Origin: Myxococcus hansupus
GTDB lineage: Bacteria; Myxococcota; Myxococcia; Myxococcales; Myxococcaceae
Length of the DNA: 64,000 nucleotides
Assembly (NCBI RefSeq): GCF_000280925.3
Contig: NZ_CP012109.1
Coordinates: forward strand, 4,794,501 to 4,858,500
Direction of reading: 5' to 3'
Shown here: in pieces, positions 9,810 to 19,119 of the stretch
Layout: every line of letters starts with the position of its first letter
Numbering within the stretch: the stretch's first letter is position 1
Program-made: the position numbers and the translations under genes
The notes under the pieces: model-generated
Told to the model about the DNA's origin: nothing
Databases searched by the model: none
Seen by the model: the letters and a program-made list of their open reading frames with translations, nothing else

Positions 9810-10094
9810 CTACCCGTTCGATGGTGCCGCCGGAGTGGCCCCGGACGAACACTCACGTTGATACGTGGCCAGTGCCTGCTTGAAGCGAGCTCGCTCTTCG
9901 TCGGGCCATTCCTTGGGCAGCTTCGCCACTGCTTGCTGTTGATCTTCGATGGCGTCGCGGCAACGGCCTCGGTGGAAGGCCACCCGCGCCGACGTCTCGA
10001 GCGCGTAGGGGTTCTCGGGTGCGAAGCGCCGCCCCACCTTCGCCAGGGGCTCTGCTGCCTCGTACTCCCCTTCTTCCGCACGCAGCCACGCCAG
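9810..10094 (-). pseudogene. C-terminal fragment of IS-split TonB_C/TPR lipoprotein gene
   Basis: This is the 3' end of the gene whose 5' part lies at 11368-12180. It encodes a TPR-like tail ending in an Ala/Pro-rich stretch. Removing the IS plus one copy of the CAG target duplication (1276 nt) rejoins both parts in frame, giving a 364-codon gene and the junction ...GATEL-AWLRAEE. The fragment now has no start of its own, and reading frames through it run into the IS. It is almost certainly non-functional. Confidence 0.85.
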
Positions 10095-10146
10095 TGGGAG
10101 TAGCCCGGTTCCGTGGACACCCGAGATGTGATGGAAGGAGCACGGG

Positions 10147-10470
10147 ATGTCCGCGACTGACGAGAAGCAGAGGAAGCCCCGTAGGCCACGCCGGGAGTTC
10201 ACGGCGGAGTTCAAGGCCGGGGCGGTGAGGCTGGTGCTGGAGGAGGGGAAAACGATTCCCCAGGCCGCCCGAGACTTGGACCTGACGGAGTCAGCGCTGC
10301 GGCTGTGGGTCGAGCAGACGAAGACGGACCGGGGCGGGGGCAGGCCTGGAGCGCTGACGACGGTGGAGCGCGAGGAACTCTCTCGGCTGCGCAAGGAGAA
10401 CCGGGAGCTGCGGATGGAGCGGGAGATACTAAAAAACGCGGCGGCCTTCTTCGCGAAGGAGATGAAGTGA
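10147..10470 (+). CDS. IS3-family OrfA (copy 1)
   Basis: A 107-aa DNA-binding subunit. Residues about 12-60 form the helix-turn-helix of IS3-type OrfA proteins (FTAEFKAGAVRLVLEEG, then IPQAARDLDLTESALRLW). The C-terminal half is a leucine-zipper-like coiled coil (about 75-100) used for multimerisation. A ribosome binding site GGAAGGAG precedes the ATG by about 9 nt. Normal termination makes OrfA alone; -1 slippage at 10431-10437 yields the OrfAB transposase. Confidence 0.93.
   Translation: MSATDEKQRKPRRPRREFTAEFKAGAVRLVLEEGKTIPQAARDLDLTESALRLWVEQTKTDRGGGRPGALTTVEREELSRLRKENRELRMEREILKNAAAFFAKEMK
10431..10437 (+). other. programmed -1 frameshift heptamer A-AAA-AAC (copy 1)
   Basis: The OrfA frame reads CTA-AAA-AAC here. 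Slipping back one base places the ribosome in the orfB frame (KKRGGLLREGDE...), joining both proteins. This is a classic X-XXY-YYZ site and the standard way IS3 elements make transposase. Confidence 0.85.
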
Positions 10471-11336
10471 AGTTCTCCTTCATCCACGCGAAGAAGGCCC
10501 TCTTTCCCGTCGCTGTCCTCTGTCGTCACCTGGGCGTCTCACGCAGTGGCTACTACGCCTGGGCGGCGCGGCCCGAGTGCGAGCGGAAGCAACGCGACCG
10601 GGCGCTTCATCTCGAAGTGGCAGCCGTCCACCAGGAGAGCCGGGGCACGTACGGCGCTCCGCGGGTGCATGCGGAACTCAAAGCGAGAGGCCAGCGGGTG
10701 GCGCGGAAGCGAGTGGCTCGCCTGATGCGCCAGGCGGGCCTGCGTGGCCGTGCACGGCGTCGCTTCGTACGGACCACCGACTCGGCCCACCACCACCCCG
10801 TGGCGCCGAACACCCTGGAGAGGAACTTCCAACCCGGTCAGCTCCACCGTACGTGGGTGGGTGACATCACCTATGTCTGGACCGACGAGGGCTGGCTGTA
10901 CCTGGCGGTGCTGCTGGACCTCTTCAGCCGCAAGGTGGTGGGCTGGGCGATGGGCGAGAGAATCGACCGCGGCCTGGTGCTGCGCGCACTCGACATGGCG
11001 TTGCTCAGCCGTCCCGCCCCGCAACTTCACCACTCGGATAGGGGCAGCCAATACGCAAGCGAGGACTACCGCCGGCTGCTGGAGGAGCACGGCATCGGAT
11101 GCAGCATGTCGCGCAAGGGTAACTGCTGGGACAACGCCGTGGCGGAAAGCTTCTTCTCCACCCTGAAGTTGGAGCTCGTCTACGTCACCCGCTTCAAGAC
11201 GCGTGAGGCGGCGAAGCAGTCGCTGTTCGAGTACATTGAGGTGTTCTACAACCGGAAGCGGCGCCACTCAGCCCTGGGCTACGTCTGCCCTGCGGAGTAC
11301 GAGCGGATGGCCGAAACCAAGAGGCTGGCAGCATAG
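10467..11336 (+). CDS. IS3-family OrfB, DDE integrase part of transposase (copy 1)
   Basis: This is the catalytic part of the transposase (289 aa if started at the GTG overlapping the orfA stop; the frame is open back to 10305 for the fused form). An HTH_21-like region is followed by an rve integrase core with the DDE triad: Asp in WVGDITYVW, Asp in HHSDRGSQY, and Glu in NAVAESFFSTLK, preceded by the typical KGNCWDN motif. The frame is intact, so this copy is probably active. Confidence 0.93.
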   Translation: MKFSFIHAKKALFPVAVLCRHLGVSRSGYYAWAARPECERKQRDRALHLEVAAVHQESRGTYGAPRVHAELKARGQRVARKRVARLMRQAGLRGRARRRFVRTTDSAHHHPVAPNTLERNFQPGQLHRTWVGDITYVWTDEGWLYLAVLLDLFSRKVVGWAMGERIDRGLVLRALDMALLSRPAPQLHHSDRGSQYASEDYRRLLEEHGIGCSMSRKGNCWDNAVAESFFSTLKLELVYVTRFKTREAAKQSLFEYIEVFYNRKRRHSALGYVCPAEYERMAETKRLAA

Positions 11337-11367
11337 TCAACCTGTCCACCGAACCGGAGCAGGCCCA

Positions 11368-12180
11368 CAGCTCTGTCGCGCCCCACCCATTCAAGGCCTG
11401 GAGATGGTTCAGGGAGTTCAACGCCTTTTCATACTGCGGGTCCTCGGGGGCATGCTTTGCCAGGAACCGTGCGAGATCCAGCAAGGCGTCCTCACTGGCG
11501 GGAAACTGCGTGACGCGGGCACGAAGCCACCGCAGTTCCTCCTCCCGGGGCAAATACGCATTCGGGTGATCGGACCTGAGATTGAACTTGAGCGAGTACT
11601 CAACGGGATGCCCCGCCAGCCTCGCGGGCTCATAGACGTAAGCCCCCAGCGTCTTGATGAACGCCTCCGTGATCCCATAGGGCGCGGATTCAATCACGGT
11701 GAACCTCCGTATCCGGCCGTTCGTTCCGAGCCGGGCACGAAGCACCACCAAGAAGCTCGTCCTCGCGTTCGTCCCACGATTCGTCAATGAGGGCGGGTCG
11801 CCCGACACCCGAATGGGCCGCTGGAATTGCTCCTGGAAGTACGTGCATGCCTCCGCGAGTTCCGCGCTGCACGCGGCGGAGATGTCGAGCCTGGCGGTCT
11901 GGACCTGGTCCTTGGAGGGTTTCCCCGCAAGCACCTGAACCGCCTCCTGGAAGACTCGGGGGGCTTCGTCCAGGGACAGCTCCCGCGTGGGAGCGGACTC
12001 ATAGAAGTCACGGGCCACCACGATGCGCTTGGGCTCGTCGGGCGGGCGTTCAGCGTCCAGATAGAGTTCCATGGCGTGGGAGAGGTGACCATGGCTCGCG
12101 GGTAGCGAGGGCACACCGGCATGACGGCAGCCGGTGGCCACGGGCAAGCACACCGCAAGGAAGAGAATCAGTCGTCGCAT
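11368..12180 (-). pseudogene. N-terminal part of TonB_C-like/TPR lipoprotein gene, interrupted by IS copy 1
   Basis: It starts at the ATG 12180 with a lipoprotein signal peptide (LPVATGC lipobox, Cys about 18). Mid-protein there is a TonB C-terminal-like module (VVLRARLGTNGRIRRFTVIES, then AYVYEPARLAGHPVEYSL, about residues 145-205). A helical, TPR-like part begins after it. The IS cuts the gene after codon 271 (GATEL) and the frame then runs into IS sequence. The intact ancestor would have been 364 aa. TonB_C modules of this kind in myxobacterial lipoproteins are common and need not energise import. A truncated, IS-fused protein could still be made and lipidated. Confidence 0.85.
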
Positions 12181-12375
12181 CGGCGACGAACGCTACCCGC
12201 CTCTGCCAAACGCGTGAAAGCGCCCCCCTCTGCCTCGTAGCTCGCCAGCGTCCCAGCCTTCGCGCAGCGTATTAGGCGCCGCCCCCACACCACGGCACGC
12301 ACATCCCAGGAGGCGCAGCACCATGGGAGTAGCCCGGTTCCGTGGACACCCGAGATGTGATGGAAGGAGCACGGG

Positions 12376-12699
12376 ATGTCCGCGACTGACGAGAAGCAGA
12401 GGAAGCCCCGTAGGCCACGCCGGGAGTTCACGGCGGAGTTCAAGGCCGGGGCGGTGAGGCTGGTGCTGGAGGAGGGGAAAACGATTCCCCAGGCCGCCCG
12501 AGACTTGGACCTGACGGAGTCAGCGCTGCGGCTGTGGGTCGAGCAGACGAAGACGGACCGGGGCGGGGGCAGGCCTGGAGCGCTGACGACGGTGGAGCGC
12601 GAGGAACTCTCTCGGCTGCGCAAGGAGAACCGGGAGCTGCGGATGGAGCGGGAGATACTAAAAAACGCGGCGGCCTTCTTCGCGAAGGAGATGAAGTGA
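12376..12699 (+). CDS. IS3-family OrfA (copy 2)
   Basis: Identical in translation to the OrfA of copy 1 (107 aa): helix-turn-helix plus leucine-zipper-like coiled coil. The frame is intact and the same GGAAGGAG ribosome binding site is present. Confidence 0.93.
   Translation: MSATDEKQRKPRRPRREFTAEFKAGAVRLVLEEGKTIPQAARDLDLTESALRLWVEQTKTDRGGGRPGALTTVEREELSRLRKENRELRMEREILKNAAAFFAKEMK
12660..12666 (+). other. programmed -1 frameshift heptamer A-AAA-AAC (copy 2)
   Basis: Same slippery site as in copy 1, in the same codon register, linking orfA to orfB. Confidence 0.85.
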
Positions 12700-13565
12700 A
12701 GTTCTCCTTCATCCACGCGAAGAAGGCCCTCTTTCCCGTCGCTGTCCTCTGTCGTCACCTGGGCGTCTCACGCAGTGGCTACTACGCCTGGGCGGCGCGG
12801 CCCGAGTGCGAGCGGAAGCAACGCGACCGGGCGCTTCATCTCGAAGTGGCAGCCGTCCACCAGGAGAGCCGGGGCACGTACGGCGCTCCGCGGGTGCATG
12901 CGGAACTCAAAGCGAGAGGCCAGCGGGTGGCGCGGAAGCGAGTGGCTCGCCTGATGCGCCAGGCGGGCCTGCGTGGCCGTGCACGGCGTCGCTTCGTACG
13001 GACCACCGACTCGGCCCACCACCACCCCGTGGCGCCGAACACCCTGGAGAGGAACTTCCAACCCGGTCAGCTCCACCGTACGTGGGTGGGTGACATCACC
13101 TATGTCTGGACCGACGAGGGCTGGCTGTACCTGGCGGTGCTGCTGGACCTCTTCAGCCGCAAGGTGGTGGGCTGGGCGATGGGCGAGAGAATCGACCGCG
13201 GCCTGGTGCTGCGCGCACTCGACATGGCGTTGCTCAGCCGTCCCGCCCCGCAACTTCACCACTCGGATAGGGGCAGCCAATACGCAAGCGAGGACTACCG
13301 CCGGCTGCTGGAGGAGCACGGCATCGGATGCAGCATGTCGCGCAAGGGTAACTGCTGGGACAACGCCGTGGCGGAAAGCTTCTTCTCCACCCTGAAGTTG
13401 GAGCTCGTCTACGTCACCCGCTTCAAGACGCGTGAGGCGGCGAAGCAGTCGCTGTTCGAGTACATTGAGGTGTTCTACAACCGGAAGCGGCGCCACTCAG
13501 CCCTGGGCTACGTCTGCCCTGCGGAGTACGAGCGGATGGCCGAAACCAAGAGGCTGGCAGCATAG
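12696..13565 (+). CDS. IS3-family OrfB, DDE integrase part of transposase (copy 2)
   Basis: Identical in translation to OrfB of copy 1 (289 aa from the GTG). All three DDE acidic residues and the KGNCWDN motif are retained. Confidence 0.93.
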   Translation: MKFSFIHAKKALFPVAVLCRHLGVSRSGYYAWAARPECERKQRDRALHLEVAAVHQESRGTYGAPRVHAELKARGQRVARKRVARLMRQAGLRGRARRRFVRTTDSAHHHPVAPNTLERNFQPGQLHRTWVGDITYVWTDEGWLYLAVLLDLFSRKVVGWAMGERIDRGLVLRALDMALLSRPAPQLHHSDRGSQYASEDYRRLLEEHGIGCSMSRKGNCWDNAVAESFFSTLKLELVYVTRFKTREAAKQSLFEYIEVFYNRKRRHSALGYVCPAEYERMAETKRLAA

Positions 13566-13598
13566 TCAACCTGTCCACCGAACCGGAGCAGGCCCACC

Positions 13599-13658
13599 AT
13601 GTCCCAGCACGATATCGAGGACCTCGTCGCGCTGGACCCAGATGAGCCGCGGGACTGA
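13599..13658 (+). CDS. 19-codon ORF whose leader was displaced by IS copy 2
   Basis: ATG TCC CAG ... TGA gives an acidic 19-residue peptide (MSQHDIEDLVALDPDEPRD). If the IS and one CCA are removed, AGGAGG stands 10 nt before this ATG, an excellent initiation site. This suggests a real small gene or a leader peptide for the gene at 13691. Now only IS sequence precedes it, so expression would depend on the IS. No homologue recognised. Confidence 0.35.
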   Translation: MSQHDIEDLVALDPDEPRD

Positions 13659-13690
13659 CAACCCCACACCATCCCAGATAGAGTCCCGCC

Positions 13691-14074
13691 ATGGTTCCGC
13701 TGACCGACCATGCCGACCTGAAGGCGGATGCACGGGCCGCGTTGGAGGCAGAGGTGGGCTCGCTCACCCTGCTCCAGGACGTGGTGCGGTGGGGCTTCGC
13801 CAGCACGCCGCCGCGTGACGTCACGGAGGTCATCGTCCAGGACGAGTTCACCCATGACGTGGTGATGCCGTGGAAGGACGGGGGATACCTCGTCTTCGAC
13901 ACGACTTGACTGGGCGGCGTCCTCTCGGTCTCCGTGTGGGACCATCGACCCAGCGCAGATGAACTCCTCGACGCCCGGCTCGCCGCGGGCTGGACGCCGA
14001 CGCCCACGAGCACCGTGGACGGTGACATCATCATGGGCCATGCCGCGTGCAGGGTGCCACCCCCACGTCCCTGA
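13691..14074 (+). pseudogene. small protein gene with in-frame TGA (nonsense-disrupted)
   Basis: The ATG at 13691 opens a 72-codon frame ending at a TGA (13907-13909). The same frame then continues for 54 more codons of plausible protein (LGGVLSVSVWDHRPSADELL...), to a second TGA at 14072-14074. Strand-like sequence runs smoothly across the stop (YLVFDTT-stop-LGGVLSVSVW), so a single base change (for example from TGC, TGG or CGA) probably truncated a 127-aa protein. Function not recognised. A sequencing error is the main alternative. Confidence 0.55.
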
Positions 14075-14084
14075 AGGACGTGGG
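14062..14084. terminator. hairpin between convergent genes
   Basis: CCCACGTCC (14062-14070), 5-nt loop, GGACGTGGG (14076-14084): a perfect 9-bp stem in the gap before the hflC stop. There is no T-run on either strand, so strength is uncertain. Confidence 0.4.
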
Positions 14085-14147
14085 CTCACCGGACGGAAGC
14101 GGGGCATCACCGGCCAAGATGCCGCTGACGCCCCGCGTGTCCCCGCT

Positions 14148-15086
14148 CTACTTCTTCGAGCTGCGCAGGTACCGGTAGAACTCCGAATCACCGCCCAGGA
14201 ACAGCGACGTGGAGCTGTCCAGGACGTCCGGGTAGGCCTCCAGCGTCCGCATGAACTGGTAGAACTCCGGGTCCTTGCCAAACGCGTCCGCGTAGATCTT
14301 CGTCGCCTCGGCGTCCGCGGCGCCGGTGACGTCCTGGGCCTTGCGGTAGGCCTCCGAGCGGATCTCCTTCAGGTCACGCTCGCGCTGACCTCGGACCTCC
14401 GCCGCGCGGCCCATGCCTTCCGAACGGGAGCGCTCGGCGATGCGCTTGCGCTCGGAGATCATCCGCTCGAACACCTTCACCTGCACCTCGTCCACGTAGT
14501 TGATGCGGCGGATCTGCACGTCCACCAGCTCCACGCCGAACTCCTTGACGATCTCCGCGGCCCGGAGACGAATCTGGCGGGTGAGCTTGTCGCGGCCCTG
14601 GGCGACCTTCTCCAGCGACTCGGCCCGCTCCGTCTCGGCGGTGTACTCGTCGTCCTCGAAGGGCCGGTTCGTGGAGCGCACCGCTTCAATCAGCGCGAAC
14701 GAAGCGATGGTGTTGCGCGTCTCACCGTCGATGATGTCATCGAGCCGGGACTGGGCGTTGCGCTCGTCACGCAGGCGCTGGAAGAAGCGCAGCGGGTCGA
14801 CGATGCGCCAGCGGCCGAAGGTGTCCACCCAGATGTACTTCTTGTCCTTGGTGGGAATCTGGTTCGGGTCACCCCGCCAATCCAACCACCGCTTGTCGAA
14901 CCGGTTCACGGTGTCGACAAAGGGCATCTTGAAGTGGAGCCCCGGGTCCACGACGGACGAACCCTTGGGCTCGCCGAACCGGGTGATGACGGCCTGCTCG
15001 TGCTCGTCCAGGGTGTAGGTCGCCGATACGCCCACCACGATGACGAGGAAGGCCAGCACTGCCACGGGAATCATCATGCGGTTCAT
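14148..15086 (-). CDS. hflC: HflC, membrane protease regulator (SPFH/band 7)
   Basis: A 312-aa SPFH protein. One N-terminal membrane helix (about 5-24) is followed by the band-7 domain (about 25-200) and a long Glu/Arg-rich coiled coil (about 165-270), ending FLGGDSEFYRYLRSS, a close match to the usual HflC end. With HflK it forms the periplasm-facing cage around FtsH that tunes degradation of membrane proteins. It overlaps the hflK stop by 4 nt, so translation is probably coupled. Confidence 0.95.
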   Translation of the reverse strand: MNRMMIPVAVLAFLVIVVGVSATYTLDEHEQAVITRFGEPKGSSVVDPGLHFKMPFVDTVNRFDKRWLDWRGDPNQIPTKDKKYIWVDTFGRWRIVDPLRFFQRLRDERNAQSRLDDIIDGETRNTIASFALIEAVRSTNRPFEDDEYTAETERAESLEKVAQGRDKLTRQIRLRAAEIVKEFGVELVDVQIRRINYVDEVQVKVFERMISERKRIAERSRSEGMGRAAEVRGQRERDLKEIRSEAYRKAQDVTGAADAEATKIYADAFGKDPEFYQFMRTLEAYPDVLDSSTSLFLGGDSEFYRYLRSSKK

Positions 15087-16150
15087 CGGCGGACCTCCGT
15101 CTGGCTCGCGCTTCCGGACACCGCGGCGTCCGCCGCCTGCATGTTCAGCAGCGGCGTGAGGCCCTTCACGGATTCGTCGAGAACGACCTTCTGTCCCGCG
15201 CGCGGGAGCACCTGGCTCACGGTCTCCAGGTACATGCGGCGCCGCGTGACGTCCGGTGCCTTGCGGTACTCCTCATAGACGCGGGCGAAGCGGTCCGCCT
15301 CACCCTTGGCGCGGTTCACGCGCTCGATGGCATAACCCTCGGCGCTGCGCAGGGCCTCCTCGGCCTCGCCCTTCGCGCGGGGGATGACGCGGTTGAGCTC
15401 CGCGTAGGCCTCGTTGATGACGCGCTCCTTCTCCTGGATGGCCTGGTTCACCTCGTTGAACGAGGGCTTCACCGGGTCCGGCGGATTCACGTCCTGCAAG
15501 ACGACCTGCTGGATGTCCACGCCCGTCTCGTAGCGGTCCGCCAGGTCCTGGAGCAGCAGCTTGGCCTGGGTGGCCACCGCCTGACGTCCCGTGGTGAGGA
15601 CCTCGTTCACCGAGTGGTCCCCCACGACGGCGCGCATCGACGCCTCGGAGATGTCCCGCAGCATGCTCTCCACGTTCTTCACCTTGAAGAGGTACTTGTA
15701 CGGGTCCTTGATCTTGTACTGGACGATCCACTCCACCACCGCGACGTTGAGGTCGCCGGTGAGCATGAGCGACTCGCGCTTCATGTCGGAGGACTGGGCC
15801 GCGTACGAAGATCCCCGCTCGGCGCCGCGCTCGGTGCGGAAGCCGAACTCCGCCTTGAGCTGCCGCTGCACCGGGACCTTCACGATGCGGTCCACCCAGA
15901 ACGGCAACCGGAAGTGCGGCCCGGGTTCGACGGTGCCGGTGAAGCGACCCAGCCGCAGGATGACGCCCACCTCGTCGGGCTCCACCTGGGCGTAGCTGGT
16001 CATCATGCCCACCAGCAGGAACAGGCCCAGGACGCCGAACATGATGCGCCGGCCGAAGCCGGGTCCCAGTTGATTCCGCAGGTCACGCAGGACGTCTTCT
16101 GGGTCCTGCCCCCTTGAGTTGTTCTTCATGACTCGTGGATTCCATGCCAT
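15083..16150 (-). CDS. hflK: HflK, membrane protease regulator (SPFH/band 7)
   Basis: A 355-aa partner of HflC. The start MAWNPRV resembles HflK starts in other bacteria, so the ATG at 16150 was preferred to the upstream frame opening at 16186. A short hydrophilic N-terminus is followed by a membrane helix (about 36-55), the SPFH domain (PDEVGVILRLGRF... onwards) and an Ala/Glu coiled coil. First gene of the hflKC operon; no hflX is nearby. The ribosome binding site is a weak GGGGGAAG a little upstream. Confidence 0.95.
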   Translation of the reverse strand: MAWNPRVMKNNSRGQDPEDVLRDLRNQLGPGFGRRIMFGVLGLFLLVGMMTSYAQVEPDEVGVILRLGRFTGTVEPGPHFRLPFWVDRIVKVPVQRQLKAEFGFRTERGAERGSSYAAQSSDMKRESLMLTGDLNVAVVEWIVQYKIKDPYKYLFKVKNVESMLRDISEASMRAVVGDHSVNEVLTTGRQAVATQAKLLLQDLADRYETGVDIQQVVLQDVNPPDPVKPSFNEVNQAIQEKERVINEAYAELNRVIPRAKGEAEEALRSAEGYAIERVNRAKGEADRFARVYEEYRKAPDVTRRRMYLETVSQVLPRAGQKVVLDESVKGLTPLLNMQAADAAVSGSASQTEVRR

Positions 16151-16279
16151 CCACCTGTCTTCCCCCGTGAGGGAGGCCTCATGCAAGGGGGGCCGCGCTA
16201 AAACACAGCCGTCCGCAGTCCGCGTTGACGCTCCCAGGCACGGTCGTTAGGCAAGGCCGACCTTGCAGGGAGGATTGCA

Positions 16280-17308
16280 TTGAGTGGCCTGACGAACCGA
16301 CGAATCGTGCTCGCGGCCCGGCCTGAGGGCCGGCCCACTCCGGAGAACTTCCGCGCCGAAGACACCGCCGCGCCGGAGCCAGGTGAAGGCGAGCTCCTGC
16401 TGAAGGTCCTGTATCTGTCGCTGGACCCGTACATGCGCGGCCGGATGAGCGCCGCGAAGTCGTATGCGGCGCCGCTGGGACTGGGCGAGGTCATGCTCGG
16501 CGGCACGGTCGCTCAGGTCGTTCGCTCCCGTCATCCGGACTACGCCGAAGGGGACCATGTCCTCTCCTTCTCCGGCTGGCAGTCCTATGCGGTGTCCAAC
16601 GGAGAGGGCCTGCGCAAGCTCGACCCCTCGGCCGCGCCGCTCACCACGGCGTTGGGTGTGCTGGGCATGCCCGGCTTCACGGCCTACTCGGGCCTGTTCA
16701 CGATTGGCCGTCCCCAGCCAGGGGAGACCGTCGTGGTGGCCGCGGCGAGCGGCCCCGTGGGCGCGACGGTGGGCCAACTGGCGCGCATCAAGGGGGCTCG
16801 CGCGGTGGGCATCGCGGGAGGGCCGGACAAGTGCGCGTATGTCCGGGATGAGCTCGGGTTCGACGCGGTCGTGGACCACCGTGCTCCGGACTTCGCCGAG
16901 CGCTTGAAGGAGGCCTGCCCCAAGGGCGTCGACGTCTACTTCGAGAACGTTGGGGGCGCGGTCTGGGACGCGGTGTTCCCCCTCTTCAACGATTTCGCCC
17001 GCATCCCAGTGTGCGGCCTGATTGCCCAGTACAACAGCACCGGTGAGTTCCCGGGCCCGGACCGCCTGCCCGGCGTCATGCGCGACGTGCTGTCCAAGAG
17101 CCTGACGCTGCGAGGCTTCATCCAGCACGAGTTCGTCCGTCAGTTCCCGGACTTCCACCGGGAGATGAGCGCCTGGATTCGCGAGGGACGCGTGCGCTAC
17201 CGCGAGGACATCGTGGACGGACTCGACCGGGCCCCCGAGGCCCTCATCGGGCTCCTCGACGGCCGCAACTTCGGCAAGCTCATCGTGAAGGTGGGTGAGT
17301 CGGCATGA
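16280..17308 (+). CDS. NADP-dependent MDR-family oxidoreductase (CurA / leukotriene B4 dehydrogenase-like)
   Basis: A 342-aa zinc-free medium-chain reductase that would reduce the C=C bond of alpha,beta-unsaturated carbonyls with NADPH. Visible family marks: LDPYMRGRM near residue 50, the nucleotide-binding loop AASGPVGATVGQLA (about 155-168), and FENVGG (about 221). It starts at a TTG, supported by AGGGAGG six nt upstream. Its last codons overlap the ATG of the hydrolase gene by 4 nt, so the two enzymes may act on the same compounds or in the same detoxification route. Confidence 0.88.
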   Translation: MSGLTNRRIVLAARPEGRPTPENFRAEDTAAPEPGEGELLLKVLYLSLDPYMRGRMSAAKSYAAPLGLGEVMLGGTVAQVVRSRHPDYAEGDHVLSFSGWQSYAVSNGEGLRKLDPSAAPLTTALGVLGMPGFTAYSGLFTIGRPQPGETVVVAAASGPVGATVGQLARIKGARAVGIAGGPDKCAYVRDELGFDAVVDHRAPDFAERLKEACPKGVDVYFENVGGAVWDAVFPLFNDFARIPVCGLIAQYNSTGEFPGPDRLPGVMRDVLSKSLTLRGFIQHEFVRQFPDFHREMSAWIREGRVRYREDIVDGLDRAPEALIGLLDGRNFGKLIVKVGESA

Positions 17309-18105
17309 CGGACAGCGCGCAGAAGCGCCTGGAGGTCGACGGAAGGACGCTCGCCTACCGCGACGTGGGGAGCGGGACACCCGTCGTCCTGGTCCACAGT
17401 GGCGGCTTCTCCGGGCGTCAGTGGCGGCGGTTGGGAGATGCCCTGGCGTCCACGCACCGGAGCATCATCCCGGACCTGCTCGGCTACGGCGCGTCCAGCG
17501 AATGGCCCGCCGGGGTCCCCTTCCACTTCCGCGTGGACCTCGCCGCCCTGGAGTCCCTGGTGCTGCACCTGGGGCAGCCCGTCCATCTCGTGGGGCACTC
17601 CTATGGGGGCTTCCTGGCGCTCCAGGCCGCGCTGGCACATCCCACCTGCGTGAAGTCACTGGCGGTCTTCGAGCCCGTGGCATTCGGCGTGCTCGAACCG
17701 GATGACTGGAAGGACTCACCGTTCCTGCCCTCGGCCTTCGAAGGCACGGGCGAGGCCTGGCTGTCCGCCTTCGTCTCCGGATGGAATGGCCCGGGCGCAT
17801 GGGACGCGCTCAACGCCGAGACGCAGGACGCGTTCCGGAAGGTCGGCTGGAAGCTCTACCAGGAGGTCGTCACGCTGTCGGACGACCGGACCACCCGGGA
17901 GCGCTATGGGACCATCGCCGCGCCCACGCTGCTGCTCGGCGGCGAGCGGACGCCCGCGTTCGAACGGCGCGTCCTGGAGCTGCTCGCACAGGTCCTGCCC
18001 CAGGCGAAGCTCCAGGTGTTCCAGGGCATGGGCCACATGGGCCCCATCACCCATGGTCAGGACGTGAACGCGGCCATCCTGCAGCACGTGCGCGCCTGGA
18101 GTTGA
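17305..18105 (+). CDS. alpha/beta hydrolase
   Basis: A 266-aa cytoplasmic alpha/beta-fold hydrolase. It has the oxyanion HSGGF motif (about 32-36), the nucleophile elbow GHSYGG (Ser about 97) and a C-terminal GHMGPITH containing the likely catalytic His. Substrate is unknown; esterases, haloperoxidase-like enzymes and lactonases share these features. Translationally coupled to the MDR reductase by ATGA overlap. Confidence 0.88.
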   Translation: MTDSAQKRLEVDGRTLAYRDVGSGTPVVLVHSGGFSGRQWRRLGDALASTHRSIIPDLLGYGASSEWPAGVPFHFRVDLAALESLVLHLGQPVHLVGHSYGGFLALQAALAHPTCVKSLAVFEPVAFGVLEPDDWKDSPFLPSAFEGTGEAWLSAFVSGWNGPGAWDALNAETQDAFRKVGWKLYQEVVTLSDDRTTRERYGTIAAPTLLLGGERTPAFERRVLELLAQVLPQAKLQVFQGMGHMGPITHGQDVNAAILQHVRAWS

Positions 18106-18116
18106 GGGAGGCGCGC

Positions 18117-18151
18117 GACCTGCGTGCCCGGAAGCGGCGGGCACGCAGGTC
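18117..18151. terminator. strong bidirectional hairpin between convergent genes
   Basis: A 14-bp perfect GC-rich stem (18117-18130 with 18138-18151) and 7-nt loop sit between the hydrolase stop and the DUF808 gene stop. No T-run, but the position and stability fit a shared terminator. Confidence 0.7.
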
Positions 18152-18168
18152 CAGTGACACAGCGGCGC

Positions 18169-19119
<951 letters not shown>

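Larger units (their letters stand above)
10095..11367 (+). mobile_element. IS3-family insertion sequence, copy 1 (1273 bp)
   Basis: Ends were set by comparison with the second copy and by terminal inverted repeats: left end TGGGAGTAGCCCGGTTCC, right end (reverse complement) TGGGCCTGCTCCGGTTCG, 19 of the first 25 positions matching, with TG...CA tips usual for IS3. A 3-bp target duplication CAG flanks it (10092-10094 and 11368-11370). It carries overlapping orfA and orfB with a slippery heptamer between. It is inserted in a lipoprotein gene on the opposite strand. I found no difference between this copy and copy 2, so at least one jump was recent. Confidence 0.95.
12324..13596 (+). mobile_element. 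IS3-family insertion sequence, copy 2 (1273 bp)
   Basis: Same length and, as far as I could compare, same sequence as the copy at 10095-11367, at a constant offset of 2229. It is flanked by a different 3-bp duplication, CCA (12321-12323 and 13597-13599), so it is an independent insertion. It lies directly before the start codon of a 19-codon ORF and separates that ORF from its AGGAGG (12308-12313). Confidence 0.95.

Noticed and set aside
10095..13596. Composite transposon bounded by the two IS copies
   Set aside because: The outer flanks do not match (CAG left, CCA right), and each IS has its own target duplication.
13907..13909. Selenocysteine or other recoding at the in-frame TGA
   Set aside because: No selenocysteine insertion hairpin is evident just after it, the protein family is not known for it, and the upstream region has been disturbed by an IS, so a nonsense mutation is simpler.
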